23,473 bases of DNA from Tubulinosema ratisbonensis (taxonomy: Eukaryota > Microsporidia > Tubulinosematidae). The stretch is taken from positions 1 through 23,473 of the forward strand of contig RCSS01000770.1 in NCBI GenBank assembly GCA_004000155.1, written 5' to 3'. The translations under genes were made by a program, and so were the position numbers. The notes under the pieces were generated by a model, which saw only the letters and a program-made list of their open reading frames with translations, did no database searches and was not told the DNA's origin. Shown piece after piece: positions 8,716 to 17,160 of the stretch (positions within the stretch are counted from its first letter, which is position 1; every line of letters starts with the position of its first letter).

Positions 8716-10380
8716 ATGAAATTTCATATCCAGTATCTTTCAACAAGAAGTGGTAAAAGTCTGTTACTTTTCTTTGATAAGCACAGATATGTGTTTAATT
8801 TATTTGAAGGATTTCAAAGATATTCTATCGAATCAAACACAAAACTTTCTTCCGTGACTGCATTCTTTCTTTCTACTAGGTATCAAATACCGGCTCTTTT
8901 AGGAACGTATTTGACTTTAAATGAGTGTAAAAATACGTTTAATGATTCTATCAAGGTAGTTTGTTCTTCTAAATGGTTTGATTCAATAAATTTGGCAAAT
9001 TTTGCCAACAAAAGAAAATTAAAAATGGATCTATGCACTTTATACGAGGATACTTTGATAAAAGTGAGGGTTATAGAGGTAAATGAAGAATGTTCATTTG
9101 TTATAGAACTGCCTACTATTCGAGGAAAGATGCTTATTGATAAAATACCAAAGAATTTTCCTAAAAAAACGCTATCACTTTTAGCAGAGAAAAAAGAAAT
9201 CTTTTTTGAGGATAATTTGATAAAAGGGGCGTTTCTACCAGATGTAATGCCTAAAAAAGTAGCAATAATTTATTGTACAGAGAATTTTGAAGAATTAAAA
9301 AAAGAACTTGAAAACGAAAAAATAGAAATTTTATTTTTTTACAAGGAAAATTCTGTAAATTTTTTTAAACAAAATTTTTCAGGAGAATTTTACTTTTGCA
9401 AAGAAAATTCATTTGTTGAATTTAATTCTTTTTACCAAATACAAAAAGAATTTAATAATCAATGCAAGGATTATTTATTACCAATGAAAGTAAATAATGA
9501 GAGTAACTTTAAAGGTGTTTTTAACTTAGAAAGTCAAGACATTTTATTATTTAACAAATCAACCAATTCATATGATTATTTAAAAAAGAATCAAATTATT
9601 TTACCAGACGATGTAAAAAATGTGATAAATGATGAAATTTATGTTTTATTTTTAGGTACGGGATGTGCTATTCCTTCAAAATACAGGAATGTATCATCAA
9701 TTTTAGTCAAAATATCTGATTTATTATTTTTATTTGACTGTGGTGAGGATACTCTTTACCAAATACANAGGGTTTATGGGTCATTTGACATTATAAATGA
9801 ATTAGAATTTGTATTTTTAAGCCATTCTCACGCAGACCATNTTTTAGGAATAATTCATGTTTTAAAAGAAAGGAAGAATAAAATACCTCTAAAAATATTT
9901 GGTCCTGGTAATTTAAAACCATTTATTTCTTCATTTTTAGATAATTTTCTTTATTTTTCCACAGATAAATCAGCNGAGAAAAGAAGAAAGAATTTTAAAA
10001 ATTATTCTGATTATTTTACGATTACAAATTTTCATTATAAAATCACAGTTTGTGGNATTTTACATTGTTTAGATTCTTGTGGTGTAAGGATTGATTACAA
10101 TGATTTTAGTATTTCTTATTCTGGTGATTGCAAATATGACCTTGTTTTTAAGGAAATGGTAAAAAATTGTGATTTTTTGATTCATGAGGCAACCTTTTCA
10201 GATGATTTAAAAGACAGGGCAGAAAAAACATTTCATTCCACAACAAGTGATGCACTTAAAATAGCAAAAGAAGCAAACGTCTCACAAGTAGTTTTAACCC
10301 ATTTCAGTCAAAGAAAAAGAGAAAATGTTTTAGGAGATACTTTAGATTTTTACAAAATCATTCCTAAAAAATTTAATTAA
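8716..10380 (+). CDS. TRZ1: Long-form tRNase Z (tRNA 3'-processing endonuclease)
   Basis: This zinc-dependent metallo-beta-lactamase cuts the 3' trailer from pre-tRNAs so that CCA can be added. At 554 residues it is shorter than yeast Trz1 (about 840) but keeps the two-half plan. The N-terminal half (about 1-300) is a degenerate domain opening with the family-typical GKSLLLFFDKHRYVF. The C-terminal half is catalytic: GTGCAIPSKYRNVSS from 314 containing the PxKxRN signature at 320-325, DCGED 341-345, HSHADH 370-375 (metal ligands His370, His372, Asp374, His375), His450 in LHC, Asp471 in SGDC, HEAT from 490, HST from 507 and His529 in LTHFSQR. The usual DCGEG reads DCGED, a glycine to aspartate change near the metal site. 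No C-rich motif precedes this ATG, unlike its neighbours. Four ambiguous bases give unknown or undetermined codons, none at a ligand. Confidence 0.93.
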   Translation: MKFHIQYLSTRSGKSLLLFFDKHRYVFNLFEGFQRYSIESNTKLSSVTAFFLSTRYQIPALLGTYLTLNECKNTFNDSIKVVCSSKWFDSINLANFANKRKLKMDLCTLYEDTLIKVRVIEVNEECSFVIELPTIRGKMLIDKIPKNFPKKTLSLLAEKKEIFFEDNLIKGAFLPDVMPKKVAIIYCTENFEELKKELENEKIEILFFYKENSVNFFKQNFSGEFYFCKENSFVEFNSFYQIQKEFNNQCKDYLLPMKVNNESNFKGVFNLESQDILLFNKSTNSYDYLKKNQIILPDDVKNVINDEIYVLFLGTGCAIPSKYRNVSSILVKISDLLFLFDCGEDTLYQIXRVYGSFDIINELEFVFLSHSHADHXLGIIHVLKERKNKIPLKIFGPGNLKPFISSFLDNFLYFSTDKSXEKRRKNFKNYSDYFTITNFHYKITVCXILHCLDSCGVRIDYNDFSISYSGDCKYDLVFKEMVKNCDFLIHEATFSDDLKDRAEKTFHSTTSDALKIAKEANVSQVVLTHFSQRKRENVLGDTLDFYKIIPKKFN

Positions 10381-10387
10381 ATTTATT

Positions 10388-10413
10388 TTTATTTTTTTTT
10401 AAAAAAAAATAAA
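10388..10413. repeat. 26-bp perfect palindrome of T9/A9 tracts
   Basis: TTTA, nine T, nine A, TAAA forms a perfect palindrome in the 43-bp gap between the tRNase Z stop and the next ATG. It could help end the upstream transcript or keep the downstream promoter nucleosome-free, but in such AT-rich DNA it may be incidental. Confidence 0.4.
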
Positions 10414-10423
10414 CAATCCTTTA

Positions 10424-10672
10424 ATGTCACAAAAAGAAAAAACTAACTCATTAATTTTAAGAAAAAGACAATCAGAAATGAAGTTAATTATAACAATAGC
10501 TAATATTTTTATTATACCTGTATTAATTTTATTAGTTACATACTTTTTCTTTGGTAATTATCAGTTGCATGGATGTTTTACCAGTCTTACAGTTTTATTA
10601 TTTTTGATTGGCTGTTTGATTTATATATTTGTGAAAAATGATGATCCTGAGCTTGTAATTAAAGATGATTAA
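10424..10672 (+). CDS. VMA21: Probable Vma21-like V-ATPase assembly membrane protein
   Basis: An 82-residue protein with two hydrophobic segments (about residues 20-43 and 51-71) joined by a short loop with Asn and Gly, a charged N-terminus and an acidic tail (KNDDPE onward). The plan matches Vma21, the small ER protein that escorts assembly of the V-ATPase Vo sector; yeast Vma21 is 77 residues. By eye, Lys-Leu before the first helix, Pro-Val-Leu inside it, Asn and Gly in the loop, the second helix ending in Tyr, and the Asp/Glu-rich tail line up at nearly the same spacing. I see no clear C-terminal dilysine retrieval signal. CCTTTA precedes the ATG. Any other small two-helix membrane protein remains possible, since similarity in such short hydrophobic proteins is weak evidence. 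Confidence 0.6.
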   Translation: MSQKEKTNSLILRKRQSEMKLIITIANIFIIPVLILLVTYFFFGNYQLHGCFTSLTVLLFLIGCLIYIFVKNDDPELVIKDD

Positions 10673-10693
10673 TAAAGGTATTGAACTATTTTT

Positions 10694-10862
10694 TAATTAA
10701 TTTAAAAATATAAATATAAAAATAAATATAAAAATAAAAATAAATATCAAAAATATAAAAATATAAAAAAAATATAAATATAAATATAAATATAAATATA
10801 AATATAAATATAAATATAAATATAAAAATAAAAATAAATATAAATATAAATTACAAAATAAA
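10694..10862. repeat. AT-only microsatellite, (ATAAAT)n with AAAAAT variants
   Basis: An A/T-only block made of the hexamer ATAAAT/AAATAT, perfect for about nine units around 10771-10825 and flanked by degenerate AAAAATA variants. It fills the spacer between two convergent genes (Vma21-like stop and the TS stop). The rest of the spacer to 10987 is plain AT-rich DNA with no gene. Confidence 0.85.
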
Positions 10863-10987
10863 TTATAAATAAAAATATTAAAAATAAAAATATTAAATTA
10901 TAGCATATCAGATAAAAAAATGATAGAAAAATATTAAATTAATTTATATTTTTACAATTTATAATAAAAAACACATATCTTTTTTTA

Positions 10988-11869
10988 TTAAATAGCCATC
11001 TCCATTTTAATTGGTGCATGTGATTTATAACCCTTAATCTTAAAATCTTTAATTTGAAAATCTTCAATATTCAATCTTTTTTCATCAGGCTCAATAAATA
11101 ACTGAGGAAAACCGAGTGGCTCTCTTTTGATTTGCTCCTTTAATTGTTCAACGTGATTTTCGTAAATATGAGCATCCCCCAAAAAATGAACAAACTCTCC
11201 TGGCTCTAAACCTGTAAGATATGCAACCATATAAACCAATAAAGAATAACTGGCTATGTTAAATGGTACACCTAAACCAATATCACCTGATCTTTGATAC
11301 AAACAACAATTTAAATATTTCCCTGTGACATTGAACTGAAAAAGTAAGTGACACGGTGGGAGTGCCATTTCAGCAACCTGTTCAGGGTTCCAAGCAATAA
11401 CAATCATTCTTCTACAGTCAGGGTTAGTTTTAAGTTTATTTATTACATTTTGTAATTGATCTATCCCTTGATTGGAATAATCAGCATCACAAGTAGTATA
11501 TTCAGCACCATAGTGTCTCCATTGAAATCCGTAAATTGGTCCTAAATCACCTTCTTTTCTTGTGATTCCTTGTTTATCAAAGAATTCTCGGGTAGAATTG
11601 CCTGTCCAAATATTTACATTCTTGCTTTTCAAGATTTCATTGTTGGTTTGGCCTTTCACAAAGAAAAGAAGCTCTTCAAAAATACTGCGCACTGCCATTT
11701 TCTTAGTTGTTAAAAGAGGAAAACTGTTATTTTTAAGTGAAAATCTCATCGATGCACCAAAATATGAGATTGTACTAATACCAGTTCTGTTATTCTTTCT
11801 AAACCCTTTTTCTAAAACTAATTTTATTAAATTNAAGTATTCTTCTTCTTCGCTGAATTCTTTTGACAT
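10988..11869 (-). CDS. TS: Thymidylate synthase
   Basis: This 293-residue enzyme converts dUMP to dTMP using 5,10-methylene-THF as carbon donor and reductant. Family signatures are complete: Arg28 in the NRTG phosphate loop, the GDLGPIYGFQWRHYGAEY block from 107, DCRRM 151-155 (arginines that reach the partner subunit's dUMP phosphate), catalytic Cys173 in LPPCH, QRSGDIGLGVPFNIASY 192-208 with Asn204, HIYENH 234-239 and the C-terminal MEMAI (usually MEMAV). It is a stand-alone TS, not fused to DHFR, as in fungi and microsporidia. The start is well supported: CCCC lies 4 nt before the ATG on the minus strand. It is divergent from SHMT, its methylene-THF supplier, so the two may be co-regulated. 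One base (11834) is ambiguous, in a third codon position (Leu or Phe). Confidence 0.97.
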   Translation of the reverse strand: MSKEFSEEEEYXNLIKLVLEKGFRKNNRTGISTISYFGASMRFSLKNNSFPLLTTKKMAVRSIFEELLFFVKGQTNNEILKSKNVNIWTGNSTREFFDKQGITRKEGDLGPIYGFQWRHYGAEYTTCDADYSNQGIDQLQNVINKLKTNPDCRRMIVIAWNPEQVAEMALPPCHLLFQFNVTGKYLNCCLYQRSGDIGLGVPFNIASYSLLVYMVAYLTGLEPGEFVHFLGDAHIYENHVEQLKEQIKREPLGFPQLFIEPDEKRLNIEDFQIKDFKIKGYKSHAPIKMEMAI

Positions 11870-12003
11870 AACAGGGGTAAAATAAAATTCTTTTTAAGAA
11901 TTAACCAATGATATTTTGTGATAAAAAGTTCTTAAGAAGTTCTTTTCTAAAAAATTTTTTCTATCAATTGAACCATAAATTAAAAAAAAATTTAAAAGAA
12001 AAA
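11870..12003. promoter_or_regulatory. Shared divergent promoter of TS and SHMT
   Basis: Only 134 bp separate the TS start from the favoured SHMT start (38 bp to the alternative upstream SHMT ATG). On the minus strand TTTTACCCCTGTT precedes the TS ATG. On the plus strand AACCA precedes the upstream SHMT ATG at 11908, and an AAATTT-containing A-rich stretch precedes the ATG at 12004. The string AAGTTCTT occurs twice close together (11926-11945). Confidence 0.5.
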
Positions 12004-13368
12004 ATGACAAGTTTACTTTTTAAAGAATTAAAAGAAATTGACNAATTAGAGGTGTATCAGATTATCAAAGATGAGGAAAAGAGACAATTAGAGTGTATTA
12101 ATTTAATAGCAAGTGAGAACTTAGCACCTATAAGTGTACAACAAGCCAAGGCATCTGTTTTATGTAACAAATACAGTGAAGGATATCCTGGAAAAAGGTA
12201 TTACGGAGGAAACGAGAATATTGATAAGATTGAATTACTTTGTCAGAAAAGAGCATTAGAAGCATTTGATTTGGATTCTAACGAATGGGGAGTGAATGTT
12301 CAGGTTTTGTCGGGCTGTCCTGCCAATTTTGCTGTGTACACTGCACTTGTAGGACCTAATAACAAAATTATGGGCATGGATTTACCTTCAGGTGGTCATT
12401 TAAGTCACGGATATCAAAGCAAGAAATCAAAAGTTTCTGCTACTTCTTTATATTTTGAATCAAAACCATACAAACTTACCAAAGATACAATTGATTATGA
12501 GGAAGTAAAAGAGGCAGTGAAGGAATTTAAGCCAAAAATGTTAATTTGTGGTGCCAGTGCTTATTCAAGAGACTTTGATTATAAAAAGTTTAGAGAGGCA
12601 GCAGATGAGGTTGACGCATTTTTATTGGCTGATATCGCACATATTTCTGGACTGATTGCAGGTAAGCAAATGAACAGCCCTTTTGAGTATTGCGATGTTG
12701 TAACGACAACAACCCATAAAAGTATGCGCGGTCCGAGAGGTGCTTTGATTTTCTTCAGAAAGAAGAAAATTGTAAAGAACGAAATAATTGACATCGAAAA
12801 TTTGATCAATAAAGCAGTCTTTCCTGGTTTAAGTGGAGGCCCTCACAATGATACGATAGCAGCTGTGACTGTTACACTTGGAATGTTAAAAACTGAAGAA
12901 TTTAAAGAGTACGCGAAAAATGTAATTGAAAATGCTAAGCTAATGGCTGAAATTTTAATGCAAAATGGGTTTTGTTTGGTGAGCAAAGGAACAGAAAATC
13001 ACACAATTTTGATTGATCTACAAAATCAAAACATTTCTGGGTTAAAGGTACAAAATGTGTGTGATTCAATTAATTTAACAATAAACATGAATTCAGTACC
13101 ATCCAATCCTAATTGTTTAAATCCTTCGGGTATAAGATTAGGTACATGTTCTATCACTTCACGTAATTTTTCTAAAGAAGATGTAAAAAAAGTGACTGAA
13201 ATACTTTGTAAGGCAATAAATATTGCCAAAGAAATTGATATGAAATGTAAAGAAGATTCTTTAGATTGTTTTTTGAAAGAAATAAAATTAAATGATAAAT
13301 TAAAGGAAATTAAAGAGGAAGTTAAGAAAATTGCAATTAAGTATCCAATACCAATCTTTGAATTTTAA
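12004..13368 (+). CDS. SHMT: Serine hydroxymethyltransferase
   Basis: This PLP enzyme turns serine plus THF into glycine plus 5,10-methylene-THF, the cofactor for the divergent TS. From the chosen start it has 454 residues, the usual cytosolic length. Signatures in order: LIASEN 34-39, EGYPGKRYYGG 59-69, the SGCPAN block from 103, ADIAHISG 209-216 (Asp210 contacts the PLP pyridine), and TTTTHKSMRGPRG with the PLP Schiff-base Lys239. The C-terminal domain has LNPSGIRLGTCSITSR, where Cys replaces the usual Pro/Ala region. The frame stays open upstream to an ATG at 11908, adding 32 basic, Phe/Lys-rich residues. I prefer 12004 because family similarity begins just after it and an AAATTT stretch precedes it; 11908 has a weak CC motif and could be a targeting extension. 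One base (12043) is ambiguous. The 41-bp gap after the stop leads to a convergent tRNA gene. Confidence 0.95.
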   Translation: MTSLLFKELKEIDXLEVYQIIKDEEKRQLECINLIASENLAPISVQQAKASVLCNKYSEGYPGKRYYGGNENIDKIELLCQKRALEAFDLDSNEWGVNVQVLSGCPANFAVYTALVGPNNKIMGMDLPSGGHLSHGYQSKKSKVSATSLYFESKPYKLTKDTIDYEEVKEAVKEFKPKMLICGASAYSRDFDYKKFREAADEVDAFLLADIAHISGLIAGKQMNSPFEYCDVVTTTTHKSMRGPRGALIFFRKKKIVKNEIIDIENLINKAVFPGLSGGPHNDTIAAVTVTLGMLKTEEFKEYAKNVIENAKLMAEILMQNGFCLVSKGTENHTILIDLQNQNISGLKVQNVCDSINLTINMNSVPSNPNCLNPSGIRLGTCSITSRNFSKEDVKKVTEILCKAINIAKEIDMKCKEDSLDCFLKEIKLNDKLKEIKEEVKKIAIKYPIPIFEF

Positions 13369-13409
13369 TAAAAAAATTTAATAAAAAATTATTTCAATTT
13401 TTTTAAAAA

Positions 13410-13481
13410 TTCCATGTCCGGGATTCGAACCCGGGCCTTCGGCGTGAGAGACCGAAATCCTAACCCCTGGACCAACACGGA
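13410..13481 (-). tRNA. tRNA-Glu(CTC): tRNA-Glu (anticodon CTC)
   Basis: A complete 72-nt cloverleaf on the minus strand. The acceptor stem TCCGTGT pairs with ACATGGA (one G-U), and the D arm has GTCC/GGAT with the AGGGGTTA loop. The anticodon stem TCGGT/GCCGA carries the loop CTCTCAC, giving CTC. The T arm is a perfect CCGGG/CCCGG around TTCGAAT. A-box and B-box (GGTTCGAATCC) are intact; no intron, no encoded CCA. A T run follows at the 3' side on the minus strand, as expected for Pol III. Confidence 0.97.
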
Positions 13482-14114
13482 TACATTTAAATTTAAAATT
13501 ATATTAGAATATGATTGTTTTTATAAAAATTCAAGTCTAGGTTAGAGATAGTTTTTTTTGTAGAAAGCTTTCTTTCTAATGAGATTTCTTAAACATTATT
13601 TATGTAAAAAATTTCTTTTAATGCTTTTTGTGTTTCAAAAAGAATCAATTAGTGTAATGTCCCTGATAATATAATTCGTAGACCAGGTGGTTTAAGTAGA
13701 TGGATTTAAAATAAATGGTTTTTTGTTTGTTTTTATTTATTGGTGGTTTCATCTGTCTTTATAAATTATTTTTTATATGCTTTAATTTTCTAAAAACAAC
13801 ACGGCCGGAAATCAACCCTTTGGCTTTGTTATAAGCTATAACAAATAGTTTAAAAAATAAGCTTTATAATCCATCCGAAACTTTTCTGTTGGCTTCATTT
13901 AGTGTATTTTTTAATTTTTTATTCATTTGTAGTTCTTAAATATCGAGAGAATGTTAAAACCTAAAAAATTTCTTCGACATACATATCTTTAAATAAAATA
14001 AATGATTTAAAAAATATCTTTTATAACAAATCTTTTTTAATTTTTTAAATTTTCTTTTTTAACAAATTAAATTTTGAGCAATTTTTTACAATAAAATCCC
14101 ACAATTATTTATTT
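13482..14114. other. Intergenic DNA with a short inverted repeat
   Basis: No gene is supported. A perfect 9-bp hairpin (TTTGTTATA-AGC-TATAACAAA, 13825-13845) lies next to a locally G/C-rich string around 13798-13824. A tRNA-D-arm-like string (GACCAGGTGGTTTAAG, from 13681) cannot be folded into a tRNA. Low-complexity AT DNA fills the rest. Confidence 0.5.
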
Positions 14115-14585
14115 TTACTTTTTTTTTAAAAAATAAAAGGAAGTGTAAGAAATACCAATACCACTTAGAAAAATAGCTCCATAAACAAAATAACACCAGA
14201 AATTGCTTGTTGAGCCCCAAAACTTCTCTAGTAACAGTTGAATATTATTTTTATATTTTTCATACCAAGGAGTATTTTGGTCTTTTTTTTTATAATTTAA
14301 AAAAATTCTAGCTAGTGTTGTTATTGTTTCTTTTAAATTCTTAAAATATAAATCATATTTCATTTTATTAGTTTCTTTCATAGGATCTTTAAAATAAATT
14401 GGTATCAAAACAGATTTAATTAAGTTTTCTAAATCTTTAAATGTTTTTTTTAATTCATTTTTTTCTAATAAATCATTGGATATGTAATTTTGAATTCTTT
14501 TTAATGCAAAATTAAATTGTTCTTCTGAAAAATCACATGTTAAGAAGATAGCAAAGAATAATAATAAAGTAAAATGGAATTTCAT
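14115..14585 (-). CDS. Small single-pass membrane protein with signal peptide, unknown function
   Basis: From the favoured ATG this is a 156-residue protein. Residues 1-17 form a clear signal peptide (MKFH then Leu/Phe-rich, ending LTC). A Lys/Glu/Asn-rich helical ectodomain follows (about 18-125), then a C-terminal hydrophobic helix (about 127-151) ending in a short cytosolic KKK. This is a type I membrane topology. The Lys positions do not fit a KKXX retrieval signal, so plasma-membrane or polar-tube/spore membranes are as likely as the ER. The frame is open 8 codons further upstream (ATG at 14609), but CCC sits 6 nt before the ATG at 14585 and the signal peptide begins cleanly there, which decides the start. 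No family recognised. Confidence 0.72.
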   Translation of the reverse strand: MKFHFTLLLFFAIFLTCDFSEEQFNFALKRIQNYISNDLLEKNELKKTFKDLENLIKSVLIPIYFKDPMKETNKMKYDLYFKNLKETITTLARIFLNYKKKDQNTPWYEKYKNNIQLLLEKFWGSTSNFWCYFVYGAIFLSGIGISYTSFYFLKKK

Positions 14586-14591
14586 TATAAA

Positions 14592-14594
14592 GGG
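14592..14594 (-). promoter_or_regulatory. CCC start motif deciding the 14585 start
   Basis: Minus-strand ACACCCTTTATA-ATG. The CCC would lie inside the coding region if the upstream ATG at 14609 were used, so it argues for the shorter protein. Confidence 0.45.
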
Positions 14595-14609
14595 TGTTTT
14601 TGAAATCAA

Positions 14610-15147
14610 ATATTTTAATTTTATAATTTACCAAAAAGGTTTATTAGGATTATAGAGTGTAGTGAAGAGGGTTAGGATTTAGAATATTTAAATTAAAAAA
14701 TTTAAAATTTAACCTCAAGGAATGAAATAAAAAGATGAAAGCTTGTATAATTACGCAACAAAGACACTTTTTTAATAAAAAACGTAGGTTCATTCAATCT
14801 GATGAATGAATCTAAAATTGGGAACTTGTGCTACAGGAACTACTTCATACAGTTAAGCACTATTTTGTTATTTTTATATTGATCAATGATAAATTTTATA
14901 TTTTATTTAATGATTAGTTAAGAATTTTAATGCATTAGAACAATTTTTTGATACATTAAAAATTAATTTTTTATCTTAAAAGAACTAAAATGAAATACAA
15001 TTGTCTTGTAAACTCTCAAAAAAAAGTTTTTTCCAATACGGATTATGTATCCTTTTTAAAGAATTTATCCCTTGTAGTGAAAGTGATAACTCACGGCTCC
15101 TAGGTTATTTTTTAAAAAATTTGTAAAAATTGACTCATAACTTTTAT
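14610..15147. other. Gene-free AT-rich stretch
   Basis: No gene is supported. It contains one hairpin with an 8-bp stem, TTCATTCA/TGAATGAA, with a 6-nt loop at 14789-14810, and scattered better-than-background G/C strings near 15085-15110 (ACGGCTCCTAGGTTATT) that look like decayed sequence. Confidence 0.4.
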
Positions 15148-15297
15148 TTAATTACCTTCGCATAAGTAAGAGTTCACACACTTATTTATCCTTTTAAGAA
15201 CCGTTCTTTCAGAATAAACAGACCTGTCTTTAGTATCTTTCAAATTCCTAGGTTGGTCCACAACAGTGAGGAAACATAAAAGCTCTTTAAATAACAT
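15148..15297 (-). CDS. Doubtful 49-codon ORF, possibly a gene remnant
   Basis: An ATG-started frame of 49 residues. The N-terminus is hydrophobic (Leu/Phe/Cys-rich, residues 1-13), followed by a polar segment with balanced composition (Asp, Arg, Ser, Thr, Val, three Cys in total) unlike the Lys/Asn/Ile/Phe-only products of random AT-rich frames here. A CC lies 8 nt upstream of the ATG. AACCTAGGA occurs in the ORF and again just downstream of it, suggesting local duplication or decay. It could be a very small secreted peptide, the stump of a lost gene, or chance. Confidence 0.22.
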   Translation of the reverse strand: MLFKELLCFLTVVDQPRNLKDTKDRSVYSERTVLKRINKCVNSYLCEGN

Positions 15298-16180
15298 TTA
15301 TTTAAGGTTCTTTCTTTCCTGAACGTTCTTATCTTGTTTATCATGAGAATAAAATTTTTTATTATTTATATTTAATAAATTAAATAAATAATTATTTGTA
15401 ACACAAATATTTTATCGTTTTTTGCTTTAAAAACTTTAAATACTAAAAATTTTAATCACGCTTGAAAATATGAAACTTGTTTCTTTTTAATATAAATTGA
15501 TTTAATGAATAGAAATAAATATTTTATTTTATCTCAGTGATATTTAGGAAAAAGTGACTAAAGGATTTATAAATTTGAAAAAACTTTTACTGTTATGAAT
15601 TATATAATTAATCAAAAATAGTTATTTTATTACATTAATATGTGGCAAAGCTTAATAAAATTAAGGGTTTAAATTGCATTTTAAAAACAAATTAGAACAA
15701 TGTAATTTTTTAGATTATAAACTTTATATAAAAATCAAAGTAAATACAACTAATTGCAATGAGTGTTTTATAAATAGTATAGAATCATTTTATAAGATAA
15801 TTTTCATCTTATAATAATTCAATCTTCAATTGAGATATGCTAAAGATGTTTTTTTGTTGACTAAAATGAAGATAGAAAATTTGTACGAAGATCTATCGCT
15901 TACCTTTTATACCATATTTAAGATACTAATTCATTATTTAACTTATGTTAAAATATGCTTTTACTTAATTGGAACAAATGATATCAATATCTCCTTTAAT
16001 TTAAAAGAAACTCTTCTAAATGCTAAAAATAAACTTTTAATATACGCGAAACAGCATAGATGGCAACTGAAAGTATCTGAGATGCCTTAGTGGATCGGAT
16101 AAAATAAATAAAAAATTAATGAGAATATTTCGGTTTTGACAAGGAGGTATCAAACCTATATAATTAGGTATAGCTCAATG

Positions 16181-16282
16181 TATTCTAAATTTTTTACAAG
16201 CTAAATATAATATATGCGCTCCCTTGATTGCCTAAGTCTACCTTACCTTGCTGGCTTTGATTACAAGATGCGAGAGCTTTAA
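16181..16282 (+). repeat. Degenerate coding-like repeat, copy 1
   Basis: The 32 bp at 16224-16255 match 21685-21716 at 27 positions. In the same reading frame the two copies read DCLSLPYLAG and DYLSLHYLAS. Upstream, TATTCTAAATTTTTTACAAGC resembles the corresponding TTTTCTAAAAAATTAGTACAA in copy 2. This copy has a stop before its ATG (16214) and ends at TAA after 22 codons. It reads as the remains of a multicopy gene or transposable element; the family is not identifiable. Confidence 0.45.
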
Positions 16283-17160
16283 GGTATAGCCAATAATCAT
16301 AACATCAAAATCATATTTACAGACAAACATGTTATTACCATAACAATTGCATTGTGTTTTATTTACTTCTATCTGGTGTAATCTTTTCACAATAAAAATT
16401 ATAGTATAAATCCTCAAATATTACTATATTGCAAATTAAAAATGAAATTTAAATCTAAACATCAGATTAAATAGAAAAAACATCAAATATACCAAATCGA
16501 AGCATGAACAAATTTATAAGACATAAGAGAAATTATAAGATTCTTGGTAAAATAGAGTAAAAAATACAAACAACCTTTGGGTTTAGAATTAAATAAATAG
16601 CCAAAATGATGTATTTTTTTTTTGATTACTGTCGTAAATTGAAACTTTTGATCATTTATAATTTATGCAATTTTAACTTAAATATAGCTTTCCATCGTTT
16701 TAACAATTTAGAGAAAAATGAATCGATCGGTTTTGATATGTAATTGCTTACTATCAAGACAATTATACTTAAATTTCATTTTTAAATTTAGTTAAAATAT
16801 ACAGAATGATAAAGAATATATATTTTAAGAAAAGATTTACATTAAATGATGAATGTTTTGTTTTTTTGAAAAAAAAATTCAAAATTAGTATGCTTATAAA
16901 CGAATAAAATATTCTAAACTCCTAAAGATTTTTTAAGTTTTTAATATTACAGACCTAACATGTCGATGTTGAAATATTGTATTTTGACTGCTCCTGATTA
17001 ATAAGTCACAATATAGCGATTCATAAAGTACATGCTTTATAAAAATTTTCAATTGTTTTTTATTGTATTAATTTAAATTAATTCGTTTTTCAAAATTTCA
17101 AACTTCTCTGAAATTTTCTAATCCAACAATTTTACATAGTTTGTGTAAAATTTAATATTT
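16283..17160. other. Gene-free AT-rich stretch
   Basis: I see no ORF, RNA gene or repeat that can be supported. Sequence is AT-rich with A and T runs. Confidence 0.5.

Noticed and set aside
11562..11885. 107-codon plus-strand frame over TS
   Set aside because: Antisense to the conserved TS coding sequence; composition explained by it.
12579..13229. Minus-strand frames of 76 and 67 codons over SHMT
   Set aside because: Antisense shadows of the SHMT gene.
13681..13725. GACCAGGTGGTTTAAG followed by ATGGATTTAAAATAAATGG, like a tRNA D arm and anticodon arm
   Set aside because: The anticodon stem does not pair and no T arm or acceptor stem follows at a usable distance; too weak to call even a pseudogene.
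15830..16090. 86-codon plus-strand frame
   Set aside because: It starts at TTG; the first ATG is at 15866, no start motif precedes it, and the product is unremarkable. It may be part of the decayed region but cannot be supported as a gene.
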